Assembly (NCBI GenBank): GCA_022818135.1
Contig: JAFMSR010000006.1
Coordinates: forward strand, 32,765,497-32,829,496
Reading direction: 5' to 3'
Origin: Saxidomus purpurata
Lineage: Eukaryota > Mollusca > Bivalvia > Venerida > Veneridae
Length of the DNA stretch: 64,000 bases
Under the pieces are notes generated by a model. It was not told where the DNA came from. It worked only from the letters and a program-made list of their open reading frames with translations, and made no database searches. Shown here piece after piece: positions 22,601 to 32,600 of the stretch (position 1 is its first letter; each line of letters begins with the position of its first letter). The position numbers and the translations under genes were made by a program.

Positions 22601-25600
22601 TAAATCACCACAAACTTAAGATAAAATAAAGGCTTTTTTTTTCAGTTGTGACTTCTGAATTCTTTTTCTTCTTGATTTTCTAAGGCCGAGTCTTTTGCCC
22701 TGTATTGGCGTCTATGACTAACCCAAGTATTTCTCCCATAATGCTGTTAAATTTAGATTTTATGGGGGAAAGGTGATTTTAAGTGTGACTATTGTAATTG
22801 ATGTTTTTAAAATGAAAATGAAACATGTGTATTACAGTTACATGAAAAACTGAACATTTTCAATTATTAATGAATAAATGATACTTAAATTACATATGCA
22901 TTGTAGTAATTCACAAAATGAAAGGAAAAGATAAAAAACACTGTTAAAAACCTTTATCACTAACGTTCAGATGTTATTTTTACCATGTAGATAACAAGGA
23001 GATATGCAGAATATTCGGCGGCGATCTTGGGTATTAATCAATCATACCCTGATGAAAGAGCAGACAGGATTTTGGGACAGTTACAGACGGAGGTCGAGAA
23101 CTTTATTCTCCGACTGGCTGCAGAATTTCCACACAGAAAAGAACAACTTATCTTTCTCATCAACAACTATGATATGATGCTAGGGGTTATTACGGTGAGT
23201 GTCAGTTATCAGTTATATCAGTATAATGTAAATCATTTTAAATTTGCAAGACAAAAAGTTCGAGAATTTTGATCTCCGAATCAATTCACAAAACCATAAA
23301 TTTACAAACAAGCGATGCAGTATGTTTCCAGAAATTGTTCATTGCCAGAGAACTTTGAATTAACAAAATAAAGAGTTATCAAATGAGTGCTATCACCAAG
23401 AGACGCGAAAGTTCTCACAAATATTTCATGATTTAGAGTATTGTATCTTCAAGTTGAATATGAAAGAGCTTTGGCTTATTGACTCACTTTCAAATAAATG
23501 TTCTATGGAAAAAAATAGAACACTTGCGGTCTTGAACTCAGCTCGATTTGCACAGGAATGAACTGGGACCAGCAAGCAGGCAGCTGGTCTTTGACAGTCT
23601 AGTTCTATTAAAAATCTTTGACTGTTTTAAATGTTTGTTTACTTTGGCTGTATATCCTGTGTATGATTTTTAATGAACTTAAGGTTAAAAATATTACTGT
23701 TAACCAATTAATTTTTGCATGTAATTTATTTTCACTACATTCCCAGAGCCCAGTTTTCTGCGAACTTTAGAACACGCGAATAATTTATCCTTATTCTGTT
23801 GCCTTGTTTTTCAAAACCGCGAACTTAAACATTAACAAATCAGTCCGACATCTGCAAAATGTGAAAATTAATTGGCGCAAAAAATAAATTGGTTTACAGT
23901 ATTTCAAAAGTGGTTATAATACATGTACGTCTCTTCATTAATAAATATAAAATATCTTAGGCTTAAGAAGTTGAAAAATAAACTGATTTAGTAAAGTTAC
24001 AAGTGTTTCCTATCCCTTTCATGTTTTAGTCTCATTTACATAATATTATGCATGTATGAAAATCTTACAAGCGATCATAATCTGACTGAAGTAAATTTTA
24101 ATGTAGGAGAGGACAACGGAAGATTCAAAAGAATCTGAGAGTTTTAAGGAGCTATTGACGGCAAGAACTCACAACTTTATTGAAGAAGTCCTCACACCAC
24201 ATTTTGGAGGAATGATCATGTTTGTGAAAGATTGTGAAGGCTGTATAGAAAGAGGAAACCTAGATGCCTTAAAACATGAAGAAAGTAAGTTGTATTAGTT
24301 TGGTGTGTAGAAGCAATTATTTTGAGTGACATATACATGTAGAACTTTATTTGTAATTGAAGTAAACAAATGTAAATAAGTAAACAAATGTAAATACTTT
24401 ATGTCTTCACAGCAAACAGTTTCAGTCGCAATATTTTTCTGAAAGTCAAGCTGCCCTAATGGTTAAGGCGTTGCCTTCGGAATGGGAGGTACTGCGACTG
24501 AATCCCAACTGGAGCACAAGGTGTGTCCTTTGGCAAGGACCACTCAGCTGCTGTAAATGGGTATCAGCGATATAAAGTTGCCACTCTAACATGGGCCTGA
24601 TGACATCTGGAATTGAGTGTTGGAGAGCGATTAACTAAGCTACGGCATATTTCTTTGTACTCAAATTGGTATATATAAACTGTAAATTGTCTCCCCTAAA
24701 GTTTATATGTATATTACAGAGAGGGTTACACAGATAGTGAAAGGTTTCAATGCAGACTGGAAGAGAGCTTTGGAATACATTAACCAAGAAGTGATGAGGT
24801 CATTTACCAACTTTAAAAATGGAACCCAAATTTTACAGGTAAATTATATCGGATGTAAGCTGCTCTTACACAAATAATGTGGCAACTTGAAGTTCCTAAA
24901 CCCAATTTCTCAAGATTAGCTGTAAACTGGCCTACATTAGACTGTTTCTGCAGCATCTAAGGTTGTAGTCACACTTGTAACCCAGAGCTAACTTAAGTTT
25001 TACCATACATTGCAGATATTGACTGGGAAACAAAACAAACTATCAAAGCTTAAAGGGAACAAAGATTATTTTCGAAAAGTGAGCTTCAGCACAATTTGTG
25101 AGGTGACTCCTTTGTATCCTCTCCGATTGTTAGCTCCTCGTCCAGCAGAACTTATGCCATGATTATTATGGTTTGTCTATTGTCTTCCTGTCCGTCAGCT
25201 TTTCCTTGATAACACTCTGCAGGTCACAATTTTCATTTGACTTTCATAAGACTTACTCAGAAGGTTGCCTGCCACCTGTAGATAAGTGATAGAAACTGAG
25301 CCATGCTGTGCAAAAACCAACTGTACTATGAGCGGTTATTGTTAAACTTTGATAACACTCTACAGGTCACATTTTCTGATGGATTTTCCTAAAACTTTCT
25401 CAGAAGGTTGTCTGCATCCTGTAGATGATCTGTATTGAAAAGCCAACAGGTCAAATTTTCCAAAAGATTTTCACAAAATTGACTCAAAACAGTCCAGTAG
25501 CTACGGGCCCTCCTGTTGTAAAATTGGAATTCAGTATACACCTGTTCTAGGTTTAAACCCATATCCTGCTAAATTTCTGAAGTGGACTTGTTTACCTTTT

Positions 25601-25946
25601 AGTTAGAACTGTATCATTAGTTATTCAAACAGATGCTTTCGGAAAATTTACTGAAAAGTGCAGATCATGATCAGATGTACAGGGTGATCATGATCTACAC
25701 TTGTCAAAAAATACAGAATCAGTTGTGCCGACAGCTGAGTAAGGGTTAAATTATGTTTGACAAGTTCACTTGACGGGTATTTTTTATTTCTATTTACAGG
25801 GAGCATTGACACAGCTTATACAATACTACCATAGATTCCAGAAAGTTTTGAACCAGGGCTGTCTACGTAACCTACAGATTAGAAATGAACTTATAAATAT
25901 ACACCATGTCATGGTAGAAGTTAAAAAATACAAACCAACATTCTGA
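7640..25946 (+). CDS. VPS52: Vacuolar protein sorting-associated protein 52 (GARP/EARP subunit), 19 exons
   Basis: Subunit of the GARP/EARP complexes that tether endosome-derived vesicles at the trans-Golgi and recycling endosomes. Exons: 7640-7669, 10285-10360, 10521-10573, 11079-11154, 11774-11841, 12720-12833, 13521-13582, 14193-14343, 17584-17684, 18406-18538, 19097-19154, 19643-19776, 20566-20721, 21332-21450, 22200-22323, 22991-23194, 24107-24284, 24720-24838, 25800-25946. They sum to 2103 bases, 700 codons plus TGA; human VPS52 is about 720. Diagnostic segments are ESENIASLHKQIAACD (coiled-coil core), KPMTNYQIPQ, TELEAPIIVPH, KEQLIFLINNYDMMLGV and the C-terminal INIHHVMVEVKK. The start is the METDTCHRRT exon, which joins in phase to the conserved GELDLTSDDF block. 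Introns 4 and 11 carry U12-type signals. Product identity is secure; the first exon is the least certain part. Confidence 0.95.
8581..8784. repeat. 204-bp near-perfect palindrome, VPS52 intron 1
   Basis: The left arm begins GTACTTGGCGTGTAGCAAAG. The right arm is its complement, ending CACAAGCCAAGTAC. The centre contains the pair AACACAAACCTAAAAC and GTTTTAGGTTTGTGTT, present twice. This is a foldback element with almost no loop. Confidence 0.75.
8953..10127 (+). mobile_element. 'gctcacctgagc' hairpin-headed repeat element, VPS52 intron 1
   Basis: The 5' end is the hairpin GCTCACCTGAGCACGAAGTG... folding on GTGCTCAAAGGTGAGC. The 3' end is GGTGAGCTATATAGGGCCATCTTGGCCCTCTTG. The body holds four or five diverged repeats of about 110-120 bp around 'tcatgaaacttggtcagtatga' and 'aactaggtca'. 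I recognise the ends as those of a very abundant bivalve repeat. It is non-coding and interrupted by a hAT-like MITE at 9031-9381. Confidence 0.7.
9031..9381. mobile_element. hAT-like MITE with 8-bp target duplication (nested)
   Basis: The termini are TAGGGCTGCAACGATT and, inverted, TAGAGGTGCAACAATT, a typical hAT end. Exact 8-bp direct repeats GTCCACAC flank it at 9023-9030 and 9382-9389. It is 351 bp long with no transposase. It sits inside the older 8953-10127 element. Confidence 0.88.
11155..11773 (+). other. U12-type GT-AG intron 4 of VPS52
   Basis: The donor is GTATCCTT, the U12-type 5' splice consensus. A branch-like TTTCTTAAC (one mismatch to TTCCTTAAC) lies at 11754-11762, 12 bases before the acceptor AAG. 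There is no polypyrimidine tract at the acceptor, as expected for a U12 intron. The splice restores the conserved SIQDY-IKESENIASLH reading. A palindromic insertion sits just upstream of the branch site. Confidence 0.7.
11590..11726. repeat. Palindromic insertion beside VPS52 exon 5
   Basis: GACACCCACGGTTGTTGACC...ACGCTCCAT is followed, after a few bases, by its complement ATGGAGCGTAGC...GTGGGTGTC. A second, diverged direct copy of the left arm precedes it. It ends 47 bases before exon 5, leaving only the U12 branch and acceptor intact. Confidence 0.75.
12134..12303. mobile_element. 170-bp foldback MITE, VPS52 intron 5
   Basis: The ends GAAATAACATCC and GGATGTTATTTC are exact complements. 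The inner arms (AATAAACAATGATTTG and CAAATTATTGTTTATT) continue the pairing with a few mismatches. Confidence 0.7.
13750..14156 (+). mobile_element. tRNA-derived SINE with AAAC tail, VPS52 intron 7
   Basis: The head contains a B-box-like GGGTTCAAGTC (about 13805) after an A-box-like CTAGCAGTGCATTAGA. The 3' end runs into (AAAC)n at about 14128-14156. The simple-repeat tail is typical of a retroposed SINE. Confidence 0.55.
16107..17092 (+). repeat. Satellite-like array of a ~168-bp unit in a 'cccccacaaagtgggg' element, VPS52 intron 8
   Basis: It opens with the small hairpin CCCCCACAAAGTGGGG and a CCGT/CAGT array. Five tandem copies of a unit of about 156-168 bp follow, from about 16204, 16360, 16528, 16695 and 16861, with a partial sixth. 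Each unit includes GTGAACGCAACTCCTCTTAA and AATTATGGCCCTTTGTTGAT. Open frames here are repeat artefacts. The opening hairpin is one I associate with bivalve repeats. Confidence 0.75.
19155..19642 (+). other. U12-type intron 11 of VPS52 with apparent AT-AA ends
   Basis: The donor is ATATCCTTT, an exact AT-type U12 5' splice site, and no GT donor fits the homology. TTCCTTAAC, an exact U12 branch consensus, lies at 19625-19633. The only junction that keeps the frame and gives the conserved AKK-G-FFTSK reading ends the intron at CCAA (19642), 10 bases after the branch A. An AC end at 19633 would also keep the frame but touches the branch site and adds foreign residues (EFPS). Confidence 0.6.
19766..20120 (+). 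repeat. 22/25-bp minisatellite spanning the VPS52 exon 12 splice donor
   Basis: About 15 units alternate between 22 bp (CTTGAAAATAGAGTAAGTAC plus AA) and 25 bp (with AATAAGTATAACAA or a variant). The first unit contains the true end of exon 12, GAAAATAGA, followed by the donor GTAAGT (19777-19782). Eight or nine units keep an intact GTAAGT. In frame after exon 12 the sequence reads GTA AGT ACA ACT TGA, so any later donor would add a stop. Confidence 0.85.
21897..22056. mobile_element. 160-bp foldback MITE, VPS52 intron 14
   Basis: The termini TATTCAGAAACCTTCCTTGA and TCGAGGAATGTTTCTGAATA are inverted complements with small mismatches. No coding content. Confidence 0.55.
24440..24670 (+). mobile_element. 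tRNA-derived SINE, VPS52 intron 17
   Basis: A tRNA-like head has an A-box TAATGGTTAAGGCGTT and a B-box-like GCGACTGAATCCC at normal spacing. A SINE-like body with 'tttggcaaggaccactcagctgctg' follows. It does not fold as a working tRNA. Confidence 0.6.
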
Positions 25947-27001
25947 GTAACACTGCAGACATATATCTTTTGACCATGGAGCCATTAAACTGTCGTATAC
26001 AACAAAATAGGTTTTTATTATGGTTGTCTGATGTGTTATGGTATAAGTTTGGGGAAAATGCATTCCGGTCATTCCCAAGGTCAAACTCTGACCTTGGCCT
26101 TGCATTCTGATTTTAACACTGTTAACAATATACAGTTAACTTTTCAGCAATGAGATTAAGTTAATGTAAAACTAACACCAATATGTGATGCCAAATTTGG
26201 AACTTGGTTAACTGTACGTGTTGCAGTGTAGCCAGTAAATGTATTTATTTTGTCTGTCCTATCTGTTGCAAGTTTTGTATGATCTAAGAGCCCATATTAC
26301 AGTTAAGGGAGTACAATCCTAGCATAATGTTTTGATCATGCAGAGGAGGGGCTTAACCTTGTTATATGATGCAGCGGGGATTTCTTGTCATGCAGTGGAT
26401 ATGAGTGTGCTAAAGTGTTATCCTGAATTTCTTAAATGATCATGTTTCTCTTTCAACTGGTATGGGACCAAGTATTGTTTGTTGAAGTTGTCAGTGAAGA
26501 GTAGACCACAGTAGACTATGATCAGCATGATATATACCATAAATTAGGCAATTTTTGTGTGACAAACATTTTTCGTTTGATTACAGACGGACGTATTGGG
26601 GAATTATAAATTCGCAGAAGACTCTTGTTAAAAATCTTAGTGAAATAAATCTTTCATAAGTATTTTAAATTAGCAGAGTGGAAAATTCGTATAAAAATAG
26701 TGAAAACTCATTCAGAATATTACCCAAGGTACAGTATCAAAGTAAGACTATGATCAGTAAATTGAAGAACCATGTAGACTATGATTTAATAGTCTAAACT
26801 GATAGTAATGGCAAAAGTATCAACCTTTAGTAGGATAAAGTTTTTGATGCTACAAGATGGTTGTGAGAAGATACTGAAAGGAACGTGTTTTTGATGAATA
26901 TAAAATGTTGAAAATGAGTGAAAATATATTTTTAGTATAAAAATTATATGTTGCATTTATTTATATATGTGTAAAGTGCTTATTACTTCAGCTAAATGTG
27001 C

Positions 27002-27007
27002 AATAAA
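27002..27007 (+). promoter_or_regulatory. Poly(A) signal of VPS52
   Basis: AATAAA about 1.06 kb after the VPS52 stop codon. The interval 25947-27025 would be the 3' UTR. It is AT-rich with no recognised repeat boundary. An earlier cleavage site is possible. Confidence 0.5.
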
Positions 27008-27025
27008 TTAATACTGGAACTGACT

Positions 27026-28310
27026 GATGTATGGAGTATTCGTTTTGTTATAGTCCCATCGGTGATAAAAGTTTTAAGTGCGACGATGTAGCTACTTCAG
27101 TCCAATATATGTAGTCATTTTGTCTTCATTGTCATCAAGGCTTGCACACAACATGTCTACTGATGGAAACTAGCATCTTTTAAGCAGAGAATGTGCTTGT
27201 TTTCATAGTGACTACCCACTTCCAGAGTTTGCTAGAGCTTGCGGCTCCCACAAATATACCTCGATTCATCATGTAATGCCTTTTAGTATATAGCATGAAT
27301 CATAATGTTAGCAGAGTTAAGTAACTGAGGGTGCTAAATTTCAATGATTATGTACACGTGTACCAAGTTTGAAATCAGTGCAGCAAATATAGTCTTGTGA
27401 CCTTTGATCCCAAAGTGTGACCTTGAACTTGAGCTGTTTTTAGATGAACAGTTTTTCAAAGTTACATGAAAATCTGTATTTATAAAGCATTTCATAGATC
27501 TTGCTTCCTGACCTTGGACTCGTTAGTATGACCTTGAGTCAGTCCAGGTCTATACAAGTTCTGCATGATTCTCAATAAAACGTCTGACCAAAGTTTCATA
27601 AAAATCCTTCCAAGGGTTTATAATATCACAAAGCTTGAGCCAGCATGGTCGGAACACAAGTTCTCATTTAGATATACAGTTGTCATGAAAATAGGAGGGA
27701 ACATGAAAAACAAGAGCTGTCAGTAGGACAGCGTGCTCGACTTTTTTAGTGCTTGCCAATAAAACAAAACTTTGACAGTTAAGGAAAGAATATTTTGCAC
27801 AGAGCTATCTTCTTGCTTACAGAAGGTCTTACATGGTACATAAGTCTCCTTAACTTTCAAAGTAATATCTAAACTGGTTAAGTTAACAAGTGGACAAGAA
27901 TGAAATTTTACTGAGTTTCTAGTAAAGGGCCATAATTCATATAAAATCCTTGACAGAATTACCTTCTCCTGCCCATGTTTGGGAATCATGATGGTAAACA
28001 AGTATTCCAAAATTGAGTATGAAGTCAGGTGACATTGCACCTTCACATTTTGTAAAGACCTTGATGCCAAATTACACCAAGACTTAATTTTATCTTGCAA
28101 CCCAAAACTTATGAAATCAATGGGAAAATGAGGATACTGACGTGTTACTGAGATAGATCAATGTAGTGAAAGACTTGCATGGCATACACAGGTGTCTTCC
28201 TGTTGGACAAGACATAATTTGCTCACAAATGTGATCTGTATGTCAAGTGATAGGAAAGTAGAGTTTTTGCTCTAGCCATTCTACAAGAAGTGAAAATAAC
28301 ACTTGATACA
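27026..28310. other. Convergent intergenic region between VPS52 and PIGK
   Basis: No exon seen. From 27708 it contains the repeat 'caagagctgtcagtaggacagcgtgctcgac', a sequence I know as common in bivalve genomes, running to about 28290. An open frame of 126 codons on the minus strand (27720-28100) lies wholly inside that repeat and shows no domain. Confidence 0.5.
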
Positions 28311-28326
28311 TGTAAGTATGTTTCTC

Positions 28327-28332
28327 TTTATT
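28327..28332 (-). promoter_or_regulatory. Possible poly(A) signal of PIGK
   Basis: AATAAA on the minus strand, about 1.34 kb past the PIGK stop codon. The 28310-29667 interval would be its 3' UTR, and I see no exon in it. Other AT-rich hexamers nearer the stop cannot be excluded. Confidence 0.35.
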
Positions 28333-29667
28333 TCATGCTGACATTATGAACAAAGGAATGTGATCATATGATATCAAAGTTTGGAAAAGAAACAAAATGC
28401 AGCAATAATTTAAAATAACAAAAATATAAACTTGGATACAAATGAATTTGACATTTACACAATAGTTAAGAAATATCCCACAATTCTCATACAATATACA
28501 ACAAAGCTACATCAGTCTTTCTTTAGTATTTAGACAAGTAACATGGTAGAAAAACAGAGAGTGTAACATAGAGAAAGGTTACAATCATAGAAGTTTTGAT
28601 CTGTATGAATTACAGAAATTAACAAATGAAAGCATAAATTACTTCATGGCATTACCAGGTGAGTATTAGTCATTTTTTTTTAGAAAAGCACTGATTTTAA
28701 GACCTACCAGCACCTTAAATTTAAATGAAAAGCAACAAGTACATCTGTTTGAACACATACATGTACATGTAGTTAAATAACAACAAGGTATCTTAAAGCT
28801 GAAACCTGACCACCATTCTATTTTTAATTTATCCATTTAGGGAAAACTTTTCCAATCAAGTGATATAACTAAATATCTGATTGTAATGGTTGTTACATTA
28901 CATTGTACACACATACATGTGTAAAGAGTGGAACTAGGTTTTATCTACACAATGCATGTACACTTTATTCAGACACTTAACAATCTTGACAGTTTTAAAA
29001 AAAAAATAAGTCACATCTAATACCAGTAGGGAAATAGGTAAAAGAATTTCTACCCAACATCAATTGTACATGTATTAACATCTACATCATTTGCATTTAG
29101 CACTACAATACCACAGCATATTGCACAATACTTCTAACAGTAACACTCAAAATATGAAATGCAAGATGGACAATAACATGAGATTTTAATGTGCAAAAAA
29201 CACTCAAATCAGCAAAACAAGTATTAGGAGAAATTAATAATTGCTGTGATAAATGATGCTGCGCATCTAGTCATATCGTGATTAGGTTGAACAATAACCA
29301 ATTGATAAATAATCCAAACTACATCTGTTCATTAATACGGGACTGATGTTAGTGTTTCACATGTAAATAAACATTAAATGCACTTCGTAGAACTCACTCA
29401 CTAGAACCATTCTCTCACAATAACGCACAATTGTCTAGAAATAACATTTCCCAATGGTTTCCCTTGCAGTCTGGTTGAAATGAGTGTAAATAGGTAGAAC
29501 AATAAGACAGGATTTCTTCCAGAGAGTTACTGTCAATGTGTATTTGTTTTTGACACAGTATCTCGCCTACATACTGAGCAGTTACATACAATCACCTACT
29601 CAGTTCTCTTACTATAATATATAACTGCACATCTAAAAACATTATGTCCTATCAGATGTACCCTTCA

Positions 29668-32600
29668 TCAAGTTGGCATCGGAAACTGTTGAGCGTATGT
29701 CAATCTCTCACCTGATGGTTTCTGTTCTTTTTGCTTGCACGACTCTTTACTGAAGTAAACAAACATTGCATACACTTTATAGTACTGCTAGCTGGTTCAA
29801 TATGCTGAACCTTTTGTACCATGTAACTTACATATAAAGCTTAAAAATGATGGCATTTTTGACAAACTACATAATACTACATTCCAAATATCTACGCTCT
29901 GGGCATTGTGGTTCTAGACAAGAAGCTTTTTGAAGTTTTCCCTTTATAAGCCTATGTTTAATCAAGCGACACCACTCTGGGGGGGTCATGATTTGAAAAA
30001 AAGATTGTAGAGTCCACTAGACAATGCTACAAGCCAAATATCTAAGCTTTGGGCCTTCCAGCTTTTGAGAAGATTTTTAAAGTTTTGCCTTTCCATTGCC
30101 ATGGCAACCAGATGCTGGAATGGATTTATTTGAACTTTGACAGCTTCATGCAAGGAACATCACTGCCAGTGGCCCATCTTTCAGGATGTTGGTTAAAGGA
30201 AATGGTGACCGAACATAATGAGTCGCCCGATGGTGAGTATCTAATAGCTCACTCTGGCACTCTGTGTCAGGTGAGGTAAAAATACATGCTCAAATAAAAG
30301 TATATTTACTTAAACAGGTTATCCTTCAATCATTAGTAAAACTACACAGATATATACATTGTACATTGTAATCAACTGATTACACTAGTATCAGCGGTGT
30401 GATGTAAATTAGCAAGTTATTTGGTTTAAAGTGACATTATGCGCATCTTACTGCACATAGTGTATTTTTGGTGACAGTTTTATAAAAGCAATGTTTGGTT
30501 GCTGTTCATTTAAATATGTTAAATTAATGATTATGCCACATTAGTATTTGAAGTTGGTGCTTTAATATAAAAAAATGGACTGATAAAATGATATTTGATT
30601 GTGTAGTTGTTGATTTCGGCAGTGGAAGGGAAGCAACTCCTGCATGAAGTTGTTCTTTTTCTTAAATTGACTCTCCCAGTCAAATAAGAAAATCAATATT
30701 TGGAAAGTTATTATTTCATACTGGTAGCGTGAAGAGTTTGGTGTATTGGGTTAAAAAGGTATGATTTAAGGCTTTTGCACACACATATTCAGCTAGATTT
30801 TTACTTGAAAAAAATGCGCATAATGTCACTTTAATTCTTGTACTGTAAATGCATCAATATCAAAAATGTAAATTAGCAAGTTATTTGGTTTGATTCTTGT
30901 ACTGTAAATGCATCAATATCAAAAATTCAATGTTCACATTGTACAAATGGTAACTGTAACAGATGACAGACAGATCATGCTCACATCCAATTTATTTCAT
31001 GCTGTTAGTGCAAAAACTAATTTCTAATATCAAGACCTGCAAATGCAAGCTTTAAAAGTTTACTAAAGTTGAAAAATTAATTTCTGTCATTTCTTTGAGT
31101 TGGCAACATGCACAATCACACTATACAATGTATCAGCGTAATTTAAAACAACACATACATTTTCACAACTACAAAACTTTACATAAATAATGTGTTTTAC
31201 TCGGTTTTCAAGTTGCTCTATCTTTTTGGAATCTACTGTGACATGAGTACCGTAATCAAAATAAGCATTAGATATAAGTTACCTGCATGTTTCTTCCTGT
31301 GATGTGTTGGCCAGTGAGACAGTTTCCGTCAGAAGTTCCACATTACGTACACTGCCAAAAAAGTCTGTGAGAAGTACTTTACTGGGGTCTCTCTTGAATA
31401 GGTCAGTTCTAAAGGCCACTGTTGATACACACTGACTACGTGGACACACCCTAAACTGCAAACATTACAAACATCAACAACATCAATAAACACATCAAAA
31501 GATAATACTCCACAAAATATAAAAGTCAGTAACAGATTTTCAGGGAAGGGAAGTTTTAGCTTCACTGCACGTATGGGCGGGGTAACATACTATCACCAGT
31601 AACAACTAACACAAGCTACAAGTTTTCTTGACAATCAAATAATTAGTATAAACTAAATCTTGACGCGACTGAGTTGACCTAACTGTAGTAGCCCTACTAA
31701 TGGCTACACAGCAATTAACAGGATGCCAATGATGCCATAACCTTTCCCATTTGTTGATGTCTGAGTATTTACAACAAATGAGTCTATTCAAATTTTTTCC
31801 ACGTGCATTTATTTGTCGTAGGTAAAGTCCAATTTTGATTGGTATTGAAATCACCTGATTGACAACTGGCGTCATGTCAATTACATCACAGAAGACTCTA
31901 AATAGAAAATCTTTCAGCAGACTTGCAGAATTACATCACAGAAGACTCTAAATACTTTCAGCGACTAAATTACATAAAAACTTCTCTTTAAACACTAGAC
32001 TTTGCAGACTTGCAGAATTTTTTTGCTACAGTTTTATTATCTGTCATTCTAATGATCAACAACGTACATATCTTGTCTGTTTCCAATACAAATACATATG
32101 TAGAAGTATTATGTAATACTTACAAATTGTCCCATTGTTTTCTTGCTGCCTGGTTTAACACTTTCTAGGAATTCCAAAGCGTAGTATGTGTATCTGTCGA
32201 TAACATATACACCAATTGCTGGATCTACATGATGCTGGAAATATACATGTACACTCATTATAGACATAATACTGAATAATAATCAGACATTTGGTAAAAT
32301 TACATCAACTTGTCTACAGTTATTGGCAAAAAGTGGTCTATCGTATTTGGAAAATAGTGGTCCACAGTTTTTGGCAAACAGTGGTCTATAGTGTTTTAAA
32401 AGGCGGAACCATGAAAACATAATTATCTTATCATGAAAATTTAAGGGATGCAGCTTACCGAGAGAGAGTCCTCTCCAACTTTACTGCTGGCTACAGCAAG
32501 GATGTTAGGTGAGTAAAATTTCTGGAACATAGACTCTGCCTGGCATGTATCTATCATGAAGAATAACTCATGATACCTGAAAGCATGGGAAATAGTTCAT

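Noticed and set aside
24440..24520. tRNA genes suggested by A- and B-box motifs here and at 3690, 13760, 40630, 49060 and 50420
   Set aside because: None forms a clean acceptor stem. Several run into SINE-type bodies or simple-repeat tails and recur within the window.
27720..28100. 126-codon minus-strand frame between VPS52 and PIGK
   Set aside because: Contained in the 'aagagctgtcagtaggacagc' repeat; no domain, start context or splice sites.
30049..30279. 76-codon frame ([14 protein letters not shown]...) as a gene or exon
   Set aside because: It lies wholly within a dispersed bivalve-type repeat in a PIGK intron and has no splice partner.
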